64,000 nt of DNA from Alphaproteobacteria bacterium (GCA_030431875.1 JAUIIG010000002.1:43826-107825); one strand, 5' to 3'; shown: positions 17,139 through 25,691, counted from the first letter of the stretch. Notes: generated by a model not told the origin, from the sequence alone. Numbers and translations: made by a program.

Positions 17139-18115
17139 GCCGCGCCTTCCAGCTTGCGCGCCTCGGTCAGCAGGGTCTCGAGCGCGTCGTGCTGCGGTGT
17201 GAAGCCCAACATGCGGCGCGCGGGTTCGGGATCGAAAGTCTGGCTGTGGCCCAGCATGGCGAGCGAATAGCGCGTCAGCGGCGGCTCGCTCTTCGCGCCG
17301 ACCAATTGCGCGCCGCGTTCCATCACGGTGGCCAGTACGCGCGCCAGCGGCATGGGCAGGTGCACCATCTGCGGTTTGTGCCCCAGTGCCTCGGCCAGCA
17401 GCCGCGCCAGGTCGCGCACCGCGACGGGCCGCCCGCCGGAGATGTTGATGCCCTTGCCGGTAATGGCGTGCGCGCGTTCCTCTGCCTCGAGGCAGGCCCA
17501 GGCCACGTCGCGCAGGTCGGTCAGTTCGACCAGCGCCTTGCCGCCGCCGGGCAGCGGCAGGCGTTGGCGGCTGGCCATCTCGACAAGCCGCGGCAGGATC
17601 ACCCGGTCGCCCTCGCCCACCAGCGCGCGCGGGCGGATGGCGCAGGTCGCCATGCCGTCGCTGCGTGGGGCGAGCGCCACGCGCTCAGCCGCCAGCTTGG
17701 TGCGGGCATAGTGGTTGAGCGGCCAGTCGGCGGGCGGGGTGTGCTCGCCGATCTGCTCCTGGTCGCGAAAGCGCGCGTAGATCGAGGGCGAGGAGACAAA
17801 GACGAACCGCTGGCAGCCCGCTGCGCTGGCGGCATCGAGCATGCGGTGCGTCGCCTCGACATTGGCGGCGGCAAAGTCCTCGCGCGAGCCCCAGCTGGCG
17901 GAAAGGGCAGCGGCGTGGATCACCGACTGGCAGCCTTCGGCGAGGGCATAGAGGTCCGCGTCAGGGGCGGTGAGGTCGCAAGCGACGAACTCGCCCGGTC
18001 CGGCATAGGCCGCGCGGCCCGTGGCGCGCACCTGGTGCCCGCGTGCAAGCGCCTCGCGCACGAGTGCCTTGCCTAGGCCGCCGGTCGCGCCGGTAATGAG
18101 CACGCGGCGGCTCAC
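17135..18115 (-). CDS. NAD(P)-dependent 3-beta-HSD/epimerase-type reductase (extended SDR, OleD-like)
   Basis: The 326-residue extended SDR has TGATGGLG near the N-terminus, a catalytic YxxxK (Y136, K140 in HYARTKLAAER) and FVSSPSIY preceding it. This is the layout of the 3-beta-hydroxysteroid dehydrogenase-like group that includes OleD, the reductase of 2-alkyl-3-ketoacids made by OleA. It overlaps the ketosynthase gene by 4 bp, and that pairing is what suggests it reduces the keto group formed by the condensing enzyme. Homology to OleD is judged by pattern, not alignment. Confidence 0.82.
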   Translation of the reverse strand: MSRRVLITGATGGLGKALVREALARGHQVRATGRAAYAGPGEFVACDLTAPDADLYALAEGCQSVIHAAALSASWGSREDFAAANVEATHRMLDAASAAGCQRFVFVSSPSIYARFRDQEQIGEHTPPADWPLNHYARTKLAAERVALAPRSDGMATCAIRPRALVGEGDRVILPRLVEMASRQRLPLPGGGKALVELTDLRDVAWACLEAEERAHAITGKGINISGGRPVAVRDLARLLAEALGHKPQMVHLPMPLARVLATVMERGAQLVGAKSEPPLTRYSLAMLGHSQTFDPEPARRMLGFTPQHDALETLLTEARKLEGAA

Positions 18116-19116
18116 AGCGTCACCACCATGGCGCCCGCGCTGATCCCGGCGGCGGTGCCGAGGAGCAGCACGTGGTCGCCCGGCTTGGCGGCACCCGTGT
18201 CCAGCGCATGGGTTAGGGCGGTGGGGATCGAGGCGGCGATCTGGTTGCCATGGGTGGCGAACAGATCGACCACCCGCTCCCCGCGCGGGGCGAAGAGGCG
18301 CTTGACGTGCTCGACGCCGGGGGCGCTGGCCTGGTGGCAGACCACGCAGGTGAGGTCGTCCCTGCCGATCCCGGCCTGCACCAGCGCCTCGTCGATCACG
18401 GCGGGCAGTACGCGCGCGGCGGCCTTGAAGATGCCGAATGCGTCCATCTCGAACCGCGATCCGGCCACCAGCGCATCGTAGCCTTCCTCGACGCGCAGCT
18501 TCGTACCGCCAGCGCGCAGTTGCGCCAGTGCATGGTGCGCGCCGTGCGTCACGAACTTTGCGCCAGCGATGCCGCGCGTGTCATCGCCAGTATCGGGGCA
18601 GGCCTCGATCGCCAGTGCTGCCGCACCGTCGCCGAAGATCGACCGGTTCTTGGGGTTCTCGGGATCGAGTCCGCAGGAAGCAATGTCCGCCGCGAAGACC
18701 AGCACGCGCTTCCACCGGCCCGTGGCAATACCCATGCCCGCCACGTCGAGCGCGGCCATGAAGGACAGGCAGGCCTGGTTGACGTCGAAGGCGACAATCC
18801 CCGACTTGCCGAGGCCCAGCCGGTCCTGCACCAGCACGGCGGTGGAGGGGATGGGCTGTTCCATTACTCCGCAGCCGCCGATCACGGCGTCGAAGTCGCC
18901 ATCGGCCCACCCGGCGCGATCCAGCGCCACGCGCGCGGCCTCTGTGGCCATCATCGAAGAGGTCTCGTCCGGCGCGGCGACGTGCCGGCTGGCTATGCCG
19001 AATTCGCCCTCGTGCCAGCCCTGCGGCTGGCCGAAACGCGCATCCATCTCGCTGGAAAGCAAGACGTTGCGGGGGCGGTAGGCACCCCATCCGGCAATTG
19101 TGAAGGCACTGATCAT
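18112..19116 (-). CDS. 3-oxoacyl-ACP synthase III / OleA-like condensing enzyme
   Basis: The 334-residue thiolase-fold enzyme has the KAS III triad: C116 (NQACLSF), H261 (VCHQAS) and N291 (HGNQIA). It catalyses decarboxylative or non-decarboxylative Claisen condensation of acyl thioesters. A housekeeping FabH would normally sit with plsX and other fatty-acid genes; here it heads a six-gene operon with a reductase, an adenylating enzyme and tailoring enzymes, so a specialised product is likely. ATG 19116 follows GGAG by 8 bases. The upstream region shared with the divergent TetR gene has two palindromes. Confidence 0.86.
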   Translation of the reverse strand: MISAFTIAGWGAYRPRNVLLSSEMDARFGQPQGWHEGEFGIASRHVAAPDETSSMMATEAARVALDRAGWADGDFDAVIGGCGVMEQPIPSTAVLVQDRLGLGKSGIVAFDVNQACLSFMAALDVAGMGIATGRWKRVLVFAADIASCGLDPENPKNRSIFGDGAAALAIEACPDTGDDTRGIAGAKFVTHGAHHALAQLRAGGTKLRVEEGYDALVAGSRFEMDAFGIFKAAARVLPAVIDEALVQAGIGRDDLTCVVCHQASAPGVEHVKRLFAPRGERVVDLFATHGNQIAASIPTALTHALDTGAAKPGDHVLLLGTAAGISAGAMVVTL

Positions 19117-19158
19117 CGATCTTGCTCCATCTGATTCGCCTGTAGCATTCCACGAAAC

Positions 19159-19193
19159 TAAACACTGTTCAATTAAAAAATAGACAATGTTCA
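19159..19193. promoter_or_regulatory. Two TetR-type operators between the ketosynthase operon and its regulator
   Basis: TAAACACTGTTCA (19159-19171) and TAGACAATGTTCA (19181-19193) are 11/13 identical. Each is a near-perfect palindrome of the form TRRACA-N-TGTTCA. They are spaced 22 bp start to start, which is two helical turns. The second lies 24 bp before the TetR start and the first 43 bp before the KAS start. A TetR protein binding both would control both divergent transcripts. Confidence 0.65.
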
Positions 19194-19216
19194 ATTTGTC
19201 GGTTATCCCCCGTCAT

Positions 19217-19819
19217 ATGGGAAGACGGTCCGATCACACCCCGCAAGAGCTGCGCCAGCTGCTGGTGCGCGAGGGCCATGCCCTGATGGCAGAGCGCGGC
19301 TTTGCCCGATTCTCCGCACGTGAGGCGGCGCGGCGGGCGGGCTATTCGGTGGGGACGATCTACAACGTCTTCGGCTCGCTCGATGCTTACCTGCTGGCGG
19401 TCAACAGCCGCACTTTCCGGCTGTGGAGCGCCTGGCTGGAGGCCGCGCTGGACGGTGTGCCACCGGGAGGTACCGCGCGGCTGGAGGCACTCGTACGCGC
19501 CTATTTCAGCTTCGCCGCCGAGAATGCCAATTGCTGGCTGGCCATCTACGACCACCGCATCGACCGCGAGACGCCCATCGCCAAGGAAGACGTCGCCGCG
19601 CGCGAAGCACTGACAGCCATCGTCGACCGCGAGGTGAGCGCATGGATGGGCAAGCCCGCCGATGCCGAGACCCGGCGGCTGGTCCGCTCGCTGATCTCCA
19701 TGGTCCACGGCCACTGCGCCATGTGGCTGTCAGGCAGTTTCGCCCTGCTGCAGGAAAGCGACCCTGCCAGCCAGGCGCTCGCCCGCGTGCTGGAAGTGCT
19801 CGCCGCGCAATCCGATTGA
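19217..19819 (+). CDS. TetR-family regulator of the divergent ketosynthase operon
   Basis: The 200-residue protein starts with MGRRSDHTPQELR, an N-terminus common among sphingomonad TetR proteins. An HTH follows at about 30-55 (FSAREAARRAGYSVGTIYNVF), then a helical ligand domain. An ATG at 19187 is also in frame but would lie inside the second operator, so 19217 is preferred; neither has a clear SD. Divergent placement over two palindromes makes it the likely repressor of the six-gene operon and of itself, probably responding to a pathway substrate or product. Confidence 0.85.
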   Translation: MGRRSDHTPQELRQLLVREGHALMAERGFARFSAREAARRAGYSVGTIYNVFGSLDAYLLAVNSRTFRLWSAWLEAALDGVPPGGTARLEALVRAYFSFAAENANCWLAIYDHRIDRETPIAKEDVAAREALTAIVDREVSAWMGKPADAETRRLVRSLISMVHGHCAMWLSGSFALLQESDPASQALARVLEVLAAQSD

Positions 19820-19862
19820 CGCCGCGCCGCGCGGGGCGCTAATGGCGCGCTCCTTCGGGAAT

Positions 19863-19936
19863 GCGGGTGTAGCTCAATGGTAGAGCAGGAGCTTCCCAAG
19901 CTTAAGACGAGGGTTCGATTCCCTTCACCCGCTCCA
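19863..19936 (+). tRNA. tRNA-Gly (anticodon CCC)
   Basis: The 74-base sequence folds as a cloverleaf with acceptor stem GCGGGTG/CACCCGC, a D-arm containing AGCTCAATGGTAGAGC, anticodon CCC in TTCCCAA, T-loop GGTTCGATTCC and an encoded CCA end. It reads GGG codons. Confidence 0.95.
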
Positions 19937-20019
19937 TTCCGATTTGGCCCACTTGCGGCTCTGCTCCCGCACCGACAGGGCAAGCTTCTTCAGGCAAGCT
20001 CCAAGTACACAGGTGGAGA

Positions 20020-20616
20020 TCACGTTGCTGCCAGGATTGCAGCGACCCTCTCGCGCAGCGCGCCAAGCAGGTCGCTCTCGAACCATGGATTGCGCACCAG
20101 CCAGCGCTGGTTGCGCGGGCTGGGGTGGGGCAGCACGACCTGCTGCGGCAAGGTCTCGCGCCAGCGCGACACCGCCTGTGTCACCGACTGGCGCGGGCCT
20201 GCAAGGTGCCAGCTGGCAGCATACTGCCCGAGCAAGATCGTCAGTTGCACCTGCTTCAGGCGGCTGAGCAACTGCTCGCGCCACAGTTCGGCGCAGACCG
20301 GTGGCGGAGGCAGGTCGCCGCTGGTGCCCGTGCCGGGATAGCAGAAGGCCATGGGAACGATGGCGAAGCGGGACGGATCGTAGAAGGTTGCGCGGTCCAC
20401 CCCCAGCCACTGCCGCAGGCGATCGCCCGATGGATCGTCGAAGGGAATGCCCTTGGCATGGGTGCGGCTGCCGGGAGCCTGCCCGGCTATCAGGATCCTT
20501 GCTGCCGGGTCCCACTGCAGGATCGGGCGCGGCCCCAGGGGCAGCGAGGCGCAGTTACGACAACTGCGCACATTGGCGAGCAGCTGACTGTCCGCGAGGT
20601 CTGGCTTGTTGGTCAT
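20020..20616 (-). CDS. Uracil-DNA glycosylase family protein
   Basis: This 198-residue protein has the UDG-superfamily motif 1 ILIAGQAPGSRTH (family 4/5-like GQAPG), FDDPSGDRLRQWLG, and the C-terminal motif LPHPSPRN. A cysteine pair near the start (RSCRNCASL) is what remains of the Fe-S ligand region seen in families 4 and 5. Such enzymes excise uracil from DNA, though some members have other roles. ATG 20616 is preferred by similarity of N-terminal layout; GGAG lies 12 bases upstream. It sits alone between a tRNA and a lipoprotein gene. Confidence 0.82.
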   Translation of the reverse strand: MTNKPDLADSQLLANVRSCRNCASLPLGPRPILQWDPAARILIAGQAPGSRTHAKGIPFDDPSGDRLRQWLGVDRATFYDPSRFAIVPMAFCYPGTGTSGDLPPPPVCAELWREQLLSRLKQVQLTILLGQYAASWHLAGPRQSVTQAVSRWRETLPQQVVLPHPSPRNQRWLVRNPWFESDLLGALRERVAAILAAT

Positions 20617-20795
20617 GGCAAAGTGGTCTCCTGCCATTGGCACGCTTTGCAAGCGATAGGGGACGATCTGACGGATGCACAGGTGGATTTGGGCGCCGCG
20701 CAATCGGTTCGTCGCAGCCGGGTTGCCCGCCCGCGCCTGCCTGTGCATTACCTTTTTCGGACCGAAAGTTACCGTAGCAAACAGGGGAGTGTATC

Positions 20796-21182
20796 TTGAA
20801 CGTTATGAAGAATGCCGCCGTTGGTTCTTTTGCTGCATTGGCCGCGACAATGCTGTCGGCTTGCGGTGCCAGCGGACCCGACGTGGACGGCATGTGGGTC
20901 ACCGCCAGCATGAACGATGGCATGGAATGCTCGATGGGCCGAATCATGGTGATCGACGGTGACCGGATCGACTTCGTGATCGGCGGCCAGACAATGACGA
21001 CATACGAAGGGTTGCAGACGTCGATGGGCGAAAACGGCCACATCATGATGACCAGCGATACCGCCACTTTCGAATTCGAACCGGGTGCCGCACCCGGCCA
21101 GATGACCATCCTGCAGGGGCCATGGGTGATGGAACACCACACCTCGCGCCTGCCGAAGGAGCTGGGTCGCTGCGGCGGCTAG
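20796..21182 (+). CDS. Putative lipoprotein of unknown function
   Basis: The 128-residue protein has a lipoprotein signal with lipobox LSAC (cysteine about residue 23). The mature domain is small and beta-rich, containing MWVTASMNDGMECSMGR and a final RCGG. TTG 20796 is chosen because AGGGGAG is 6 bases upstream; the ATG at 20805 would be too far from it. No family is recognised. It faces the next gene tail to tail, 6 bp apart. Confidence 0.65.
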   Translation: MNVMKNAAVGSFAALAATMLSACGASGPDVDGMWVTASMNDGMECSMGRIMVIDGDRIDFVIGGQTMTTYEGLQTSMGENGHIMMTSDTATFEFEPGAAPGQMTILQGPWVMEHHTSRLPKELGRCGG

Positions 21183-21188
21183 GCCGCG

Positions 21189-22148
21189 CTAGCCAACATT
21201 TTCACAGGCGATGCGGCGGGTGCTGTGCGAATCGCGGCGCACGCTGCCGCTGCGATCGCGGAAGACGGTGAAGCTGTAGAGGTTGCAGCGGTCCGGATTG
21301 TCCGGGTCCTGCGCGGCAATAGCCGCGTCGCGCGTCTGGCCGATGACGCGGCCGTACTCCACCTTGTCGCTCCACCCGCTGGTCACCGCGATGCGCATGA
21401 TGCGGTAGGGGATGCCGCTAGTTGGCCAGGCCTGCCGGAAGGGTGCCTCGGCATCAGCACCGCTGGCGACAGCGGCGGGCATGCGGACATTGCGCGCTGC
21501 TTCCAGCGCGGCAGCGTCGAACCCGGCGGCGGCCTGTTCACGCGACACCAGCAGGGCCAATGCAGCCTCGGTGCGCTGCTTGTGTTCGGCAAAGTCCGCC
21601 CGGTCCGGGAACAGGCGCGTGGCAGCGTAGAGCTCGGCATCCTGGATCAGGATTTCGTTGTAGGCCGAGGCGGCGAGCCACGGCGTGGTACCGGCATTGC
21701 GGTCCACCCGCTCCATGGCCCAGTCGACCGTTCCTTCCGTGCGCCGCGCGCGGTTTTCTGCCGTTACCAGCTTGGCGCGCATGTCGCGCTCCCATTGCTC
21801 GTCGGTGACGCCGGGATAGTCACGTGCCACCAATCGGTCGACCGCTGCTTGGTGCGCGGCGACCAGTTCGTCCGTCTGCCGGTTGTGTTCATCGCTTTCG
21901 GCGGTCCCCGGCGGGCTGATACCACCCAGCACGGTGCGCATGTCCTCGCGGTAGCGTTCGCGCGCATCCGGCTGCGCGGCTTCGCTGGCATCCTGTGGCG
22001 CCGCGGCCTCTACGGGTGGGCGAGGTGCAGGGCGGGGCGCTTGTGGCACGCGCACTTGCGGCACGCGGAACTGGGCTACGGCCGCTTGCGGGACAAGGGC
22101 ACCAGACAGCGCCAGCGCGGCGGCGACAAGGGATGGCTTGGACAACAT
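21189..22148 (-). CDS. Exported protein of unknown function, proline-rich N-terminus
   Basis: This 319-residue protein has a Sec signal peptide (cleavage about AVAQF), then a proline-rich linker with two VPQ repeats and APRPAPRPP. A helical region follows (about 65-240) and a C-terminal domain of about 80 residues containing DRCNLYSFTVFRD and RRIACENVG. It is presumably periplasmic. GTGGAG precedes ATG 22148. The family was not recognised, and no operon partner is seen. Confidence 0.65.
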   Translation of the reverse strand: MLSKPSLVAAALALSGALVPQAAVAQFRVPQVRVPQAPRPAPRPPVEAAAPQDASEAAQPDARERYREDMRTVLGGISPPGTAESDEHNRQTDELVAAHQAAVDRLVARDYPGVTDEQWERDMRAKLVTAENRARRTEGTVDWAMERVDRNAGTTPWLAASAYNEILIQDAELYAATRLFPDRADFAEHKQRTEAALALLVSREQAAAGFDAAALEAARNVRMPAAVASGADAEAPFRQAWPTSGIPYRIMRIAVTSGWSDKVEYGRVIGQTRDAAIAAQDPDNPDRCNLYSFTVFRDRSGSVRRDSHSTRRIACENVG

Positions 22149-22277
22149 GGTGGCTAGCTCCACTTGGAGATTTTCGCCGCAAAGGATGTCGCGCGGAGTA
22201 AGCATGTTAAATGCCACAGCCGTGGAGGCGCAAATATGGCACCCATCTTAACCGCCGCGTGCTAGGCCCTGCGCGTC

Positions 22278-22838
22278 ATGCCGGCCTTCTTCCTCACCTT
22301 CCTCGCTGTTGCCGTCGCCATGTTGGCGGGGCGCGATGCCGTGCGGGTGGCGCGGCTGCGCGCGGCGCTCGGCTGGGGCGGGCCCTTGGTCGTGACCGTG
22401 CTGCTGGCCGCATTAGCGGGCGCGGCGCTGGCTGCGTGGATCGCGGGCAGCCTGATTCCGGTCATTCCGGCGCAGTTCAAACCGGTGACGGTGGCCGTGG
22501 CGCTGGGTCTTGCCGGGCTGGAAGTGCTGCTGCGCTCCCCGCCCGAAAAGCCGCGCGAGCCGACCCGTTCGATGGGCGCGATCACGCTGGTGCTGCTGCT
22601 GGGCATGGTGACCGACGCCAGCGGCTTCATCATCCTGTCGCTGGCCATTGCCACGGGCGAGCCACTGTTCGCCGCAGCGGGCGGAGCTTTCGGAGCGGTG
22701 GTCGTGCTGTGCGGGGCGATCATCGCGGGCGAGGACTGGCAGGCCTTGCCGCTGGGTGCGATCCGCCGGGTCGTGGGCATAGGCCTGCTGCTGGTCGCCG
22801 TGGCGCTCGTGATCTTCGCGCAGGACCTCCTCGGGTGA
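22278..22838 (+). CDS. Multi-pass membrane protein of unknown function
   Basis: The 186-residue protein has about five or six hydrophobic segments in two roughly similar halves (1-85 and 98-186) joined by a charged linker, RSPPEKPREPTRS. Gross layout recalls small cation/proton exchangers such as the TMEM165/GDT1 group, but the family's ExGDK/R motif is absent, so that assignment is not made. It ends 96 bp before dps; its stop codon overlaps a palindrome. Confidence 0.6.
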   Translation: MPAFFLTFLAVAVAMLAGRDAVRVARLRAALGWGGPLVVTVLLAALAGAALAAWIAGSLIPVIPAQFKPVTVAVALGLAGLEVLLRSPPEKPREPTRSMGAITLVLLLGMVTDASGFIILSLAIATGEPLFAAAGGAFGAVVVLCGAIIAGEDWQALPLGAIRRVVGIGLLLVAVALVIFAQDLLG

Positions 22839-22852
22839 TCGATTCAATCGAT
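22838..22852. promoter_or_regulatory. Palindrome ATCGAT-TCA-ATCGAT upstream of dps
   Basis: A perfect inverted repeat lies 82 bp before the dps start. It differs from the OxyR half-site pattern (ATAG-N7-CTAT) only by symmetric changes (ATCG-N7-CGAT). Control of dps by OxyR is known in other bacteria; here it is only a suggestion. Confidence 0.3.
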
Positions 22853-22933
22853 TAAAGTGACCTGCCATTGTCGTGAAACCCGATGCTTGCTGGCCCGTTG
22901 GTTAGACAAACAAGCATTTCAAAGGACACGACA

Positions 22934-23395
22934 ATGGCTAACACCGGAGACAATTCGAAGACCGCGTTGATCGAGGGGCTGAACGGCCTGCTCGCCGATC
23001 ACCTTGCGCTCTATTTCAAGACCAAGAACTTCCACTGGCACGTGACCGGCCCGCGCTTTCGCGACCTGCACCTCCTGTTTGACGAGCAGGCGCTGGAAAT
23101 CCAGGGCCAGATCGACGCCATCGGCGAACGCGTGCGCAAGAACGGCGCCAAGACGCTGACCTCGATCGGGTCGGTCGCAAAGCACACCCAGATCGCTGAC
23201 CAGGACGACAGCGAGCTGTCACCCGAAGCCATGTTGACCGAGCTGCGCGACGACAACGCCAAGCTGGTCGAGCGGCTGAAGGGCCTGAAGGACCATGCCG
23301 ACAAGGCTGGCGACAATGCCACTGACGGCCTGCTCGACGACTGGACCGACATGGCCGAGGAACGGGTGTGGTTCCTCAACTCGACGCTGAACTAG
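22934..23395 (+). CDS. dps: Dps ferritin-like DNA-protection protein
   Basis: This 153-residue four-helix protein has the Dps ferroxidase signature KNFHWHVTGPRFRDLHLLFDEQ-type segment, with histidines, D and E in the right spacing, and a C-terminal helix with TDMAEERVWFL. Dps forms a 12-mer that oxidises Fe2+ with peroxide and shields DNA in starvation or oxidative stress. ATG 22934 has AAAGGA upstream; a longer in-frame start adds unconserved residues. The gene stands alone before pgl. Confidence 0.93.
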   Translation: MANTGDNSKTALIEGLNGLLADHLALYFKTKNFHWHVTGPRFRDLHLLFDEQALEIQGQIDAIGERVRKNGAKTLTSIGSVAKHTQIADQDDSELSPEAMLTELRDDNAKLVERLKGLKDHADKAGDNATDGLLDDWTDMAEERVWFLNSTLN

Positions 23396-23441
23396 ATTTT
23401 GCGATTGTCGCGCCATGGCTCCAGCCGCTAGGCCGTGGGCC

Positions 23442-24059
23442 ATGGCCGACATCCAGATCATCGAACATGCGACGGACGGCGTCATCGCCGCCGATATCGA
23501 AGCCGCACTGAAGCGCGCATTGGCTGCCGGGGGACCGGTGGCAATCAGCGTGCCGGGCGGCTCCACCCCGTTCCCCATCATGCAGGAACTGGTCGCAGCG
23601 GACCTCGACTGGTCGCGTGTCACCGTCTGGCCGGGCGACGACCGCGTCGTTCCGGAGGATCACGCCGCCAGCAACACCGGCAAGATCCGCGCCCTGTTCG
23701 AGCCGGTCGGCGCCGCTGTCGCAACACTCACCGAAGAGGTCGTGCCGCCGCATTTCGCGCTCGTCTGGCTGGGCATGGGAGCCGACGGCCACATCGCCTC
23801 GCTGTTTCCCAACACTGATCCGCAGGTCGACGATCCGCAGGTCGTACGCCGCCTGACGCCCGATCCGCTGCCGCCCGAGGCGCCGTTTGACCGCGTCACC
23901 CTGACCATCCCCGCGCTCTTGGATAGCGACGCGCTGATGTTCGTCATCCGCGGCGACGACAAGCGCGCGGTGTTCGGCGGTGCCATTGCGGGCAAGCACG
24001 ACCTGCCCGTAGCGCGCCTGCTGGGTGCCGCGACGCAGAAGGTCACATGCTTCACCTGA
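23442..24059 (+). CDS. pgl: 6-phosphogluconolactonase
   Basis: The 205-residue protein matches the DevB/SOL-type lactonase, with ISVPGGSTPFPIM, VWPGDDRVVPEDHAASN and LGMGADGHIASLFP (active-site histidine). It hydrolyses 6-phosphogluconolactone in the oxidative pentose phosphate or Entner-Doudoroff route. The usual partners zwf and edd are not adjacent. Its end overlaps the Nudix gene by 13 bp. Start 23442 fits the family N-terminus; a start at 23415 is possible. Confidence 0.9.
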   Translation: MADIQIIEHATDGVIAADIEAALKRALAAGGPVAISVPGGSTPFPIMQELVAADLDWSRVTVWPGDDRVVPEDHAASNTGKIRALFEPVGAAVATLTEEVVPPHFALVWLGMGADGHIASLFPNTDPQVDDPQVVRRLTPDPLPPEAPFDRVTLTIPALLDSDALMFVIRGDDKRAVFGGAIAGKHDLPVARLLGAATQKVTCFT

Positions 24060-24511
24060 TCCCCGCCCGGCTCCACCGCGCGGCCATGCCGTTCGGCTAT
24101 ATCCTGTGGTCAGCCTATATCCGCATTGTCCGCCCGCAGGTGGCGAGTGTTTCGGTCTTCATCGAGGATGACGAGGGCCGCGTGCTGCTGGTCCGGCAGA
24201 GCTACGGCACCAAGGCCTGGACCATGCCGGCAGGCGGTACCAAGCGGGCGGAAGACCCGGAACTGGCGATCCGCCGCGAGGTGCTGGAGGAACTCGGTTG
24301 CGAGCTCCATGCGCTCGAACTGCTCAGCCAGGCCGAAGAGACCGTCTTCGGCGCGCCGCACGATGCCTGGATTTTCCGGGCGCGTGCCGCCAGCGAGCCC
24401 CGGCCCGACCGGCGCGAGGTGGTGGAAGTGCGCTGGTTCGCGCTCGATGACCTGCCCGACAATGTCACCGGCGTGGCGCGGCAGCGCATGGCCCTGCTAG
24501 AGCAAGGATAG
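24047..24511 (+). CDS. Nudix hydrolase
   Basis: The 154-residue protein has a complete Nudix box, starting GGTKRAEDPELAIRR and ending EVLEELG, which matches Gx5Ex7REUxEExGU (about residues 63-85). The N-terminal 30 residues are hydrophobic/basic. It hydrolyses some nucleoside diphosphate linked to another moiety; the substrate is not predictable. It overlaps pgl by 13 bp at its start and dinB by 15 bp at its end (convergent). Confidence 0.88.
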   Translation: MLHLIPARLHRAAMPFGYILWSAYIRIVRPQVASVSVFIEDDEGRVLLVRQSYGTKAWTMPAGGTKRAEDPELAIRREVLEELGCELHALELLSQAEETVFGAPHDAWIFRARAASEPRPDRREVVEVRWFALDDLPDNVTGVARQRMALLEQG

Positions 24512-25618
24512 CTGCGCATCGTCGCGCGGGCGTTCGTCGCGTTCGTCGCCTTCGAGGTTGCTCAGCGTCAGGCCCATCAGCCGGATCGGCATGGGCAGGG
24601 GCAGTTCGTTTTCCAGCAGCTCGCGGGCGAGCCGGGCAAATTCCGCCTTGTCTGCCACCGGCTGCGGCAACGAGCGCGAGCGGGTCGCGGTCTGGAAATC
24701 GTTGTACTTCATCTTCAGCGTCACCGTGCGGCCCTGCGCCGATTTCTCCGCGATCCGGTCCCAGACGATGGTGATGATCCGCTCCAAGGTGTCGCGCAGT
24801 TCGTCGTCGGCCGAGATATCCTCGCTGAAGGTGCGCTCCCCGCCGATGGACTTGCGCACGCGGTTGGCTCGGACGGGGCGCAGGTCGATCCCCCGCGCGG
24901 CGCGGTAAAGGTAGTCGCCGAAGCTGCCGAAGTGCTGGCCCAGCCAGGCGCGGTCCTTCCCGGCCAGGTCGGCGCCGGTTGCGATCCCCAGCCGCGCCAT
25001 CTTTTCCGCGCCCTTCGGCCCCACGCCGTGGAACCGCCGCACCGGCAGCGACTGCACGAACCGCGCACCTTCGCCGGGACGGATAACGCAGAGGCCGTCG
25101 GGCTTGTTCTGGTCGCTCGCCAGCTTGGCGAGGAACTTGTTGTAGGACACCCCCGCGCTGGCCGTCAGCTGCGTCTCTTCCCTGATACGCGCCCTGATCT
25201 GCTGGGCAATCGCAGTCGCCGAACCGATTCCGTGCAGGTCCTCGGTCACATCGAGATAGGCCTCGTCGAGGCTGAGCGGTTCGACGTGCGGGGTATAGTG
25301 GCGGAAGATCGCACGGATCTGCCGGCTAACTTCCTGGTAGACGTCGAAGCGGTGCTTCACGAAGATCAGGTCCGGACATTTCCGCTTGGCCGTCACCGAA
25401 GGCATGGCGCTGCGCACCCCGAACTTGCGCGCTTCATAGCTGGCCGCCGCCACCACGCCGCGCCCGGAAGAACCGCCCACGGCCACCGGCTTGCCGCGCA
25501 GGTCCGGGTTGTCGCGCTGCTCGACGCTGGCGAAGAAGGCATCCATGTCGACGTGGATGATCTTGCGCAGGCCCTGCGCTTCTTCCTCCTCCCCGCCAGC
25601 CTGTGCCTCGTCCGTCAT
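24497..25618 (-). CDS. dinB: DNA polymerase IV (Y-family)
   Basis: This 373-residue polymerase has the catalytic motifs VDMDAFFASVE and PLSLDEAYLDV, helix-hairpin-helix FHGVGPKGAEKMARLG, a little-finger domain, and a C-terminal QLSLL that fits the beta-clamp-binding motif. It performs translesion synthesis. A Glu-rich N-terminal tail (GGEEEEAQG) precedes the domain. It sits alone, tail to tail with the Nudix gene. No LexA box was recognised in the 73 bp before it. Confidence 0.93.
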   Translation of the reverse strand: MTDEAQAGGEEEEAQGLRKIIHVDMDAFFASVEQRDNPDLRGKPVAVGGSSGRGVVAAASYEARKFGVRSAMPSVTAKRKCPDLIFVKHRFDVYQEVSRQIRAIFRHYTPHVEPLSLDEAYLDVTEDLHGIGSATAIAQQIRARIREETQLTASAGVSYNKFLAKLASDQNKPDGLCVIRPGEGARFVQSLPVRRFHGVGPKGAEKMARLGIATGADLAGKDRAWLGQHFGSFGDYLYRAARGIDLRPVRANRVRKSIGGERTFSEDISADDELRDTLERIITIVWDRIAEKSAQGRTVTLKMKYNDFQTATRSRSLPQPVADKAEFARLARELLENELPLPMPIRLMGLTLSNLEGDERDERPRDDAQLSLL

Positions 25619-25691
25619 AGGTCCTTTTACCGTGTCGGTGTCGTTGACTTAATCCTTTTCTCGCCCCCCGCGCTTGTCTAGGGCCGTGGGC

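Noticed and set aside
22278..22838. GDT1/TMEM165 (UPF0016) cation exchanger.
   Set aside because: The diagnostic ExGDK/R motif is absent in both halves, so only 'membrane protein' is supported.
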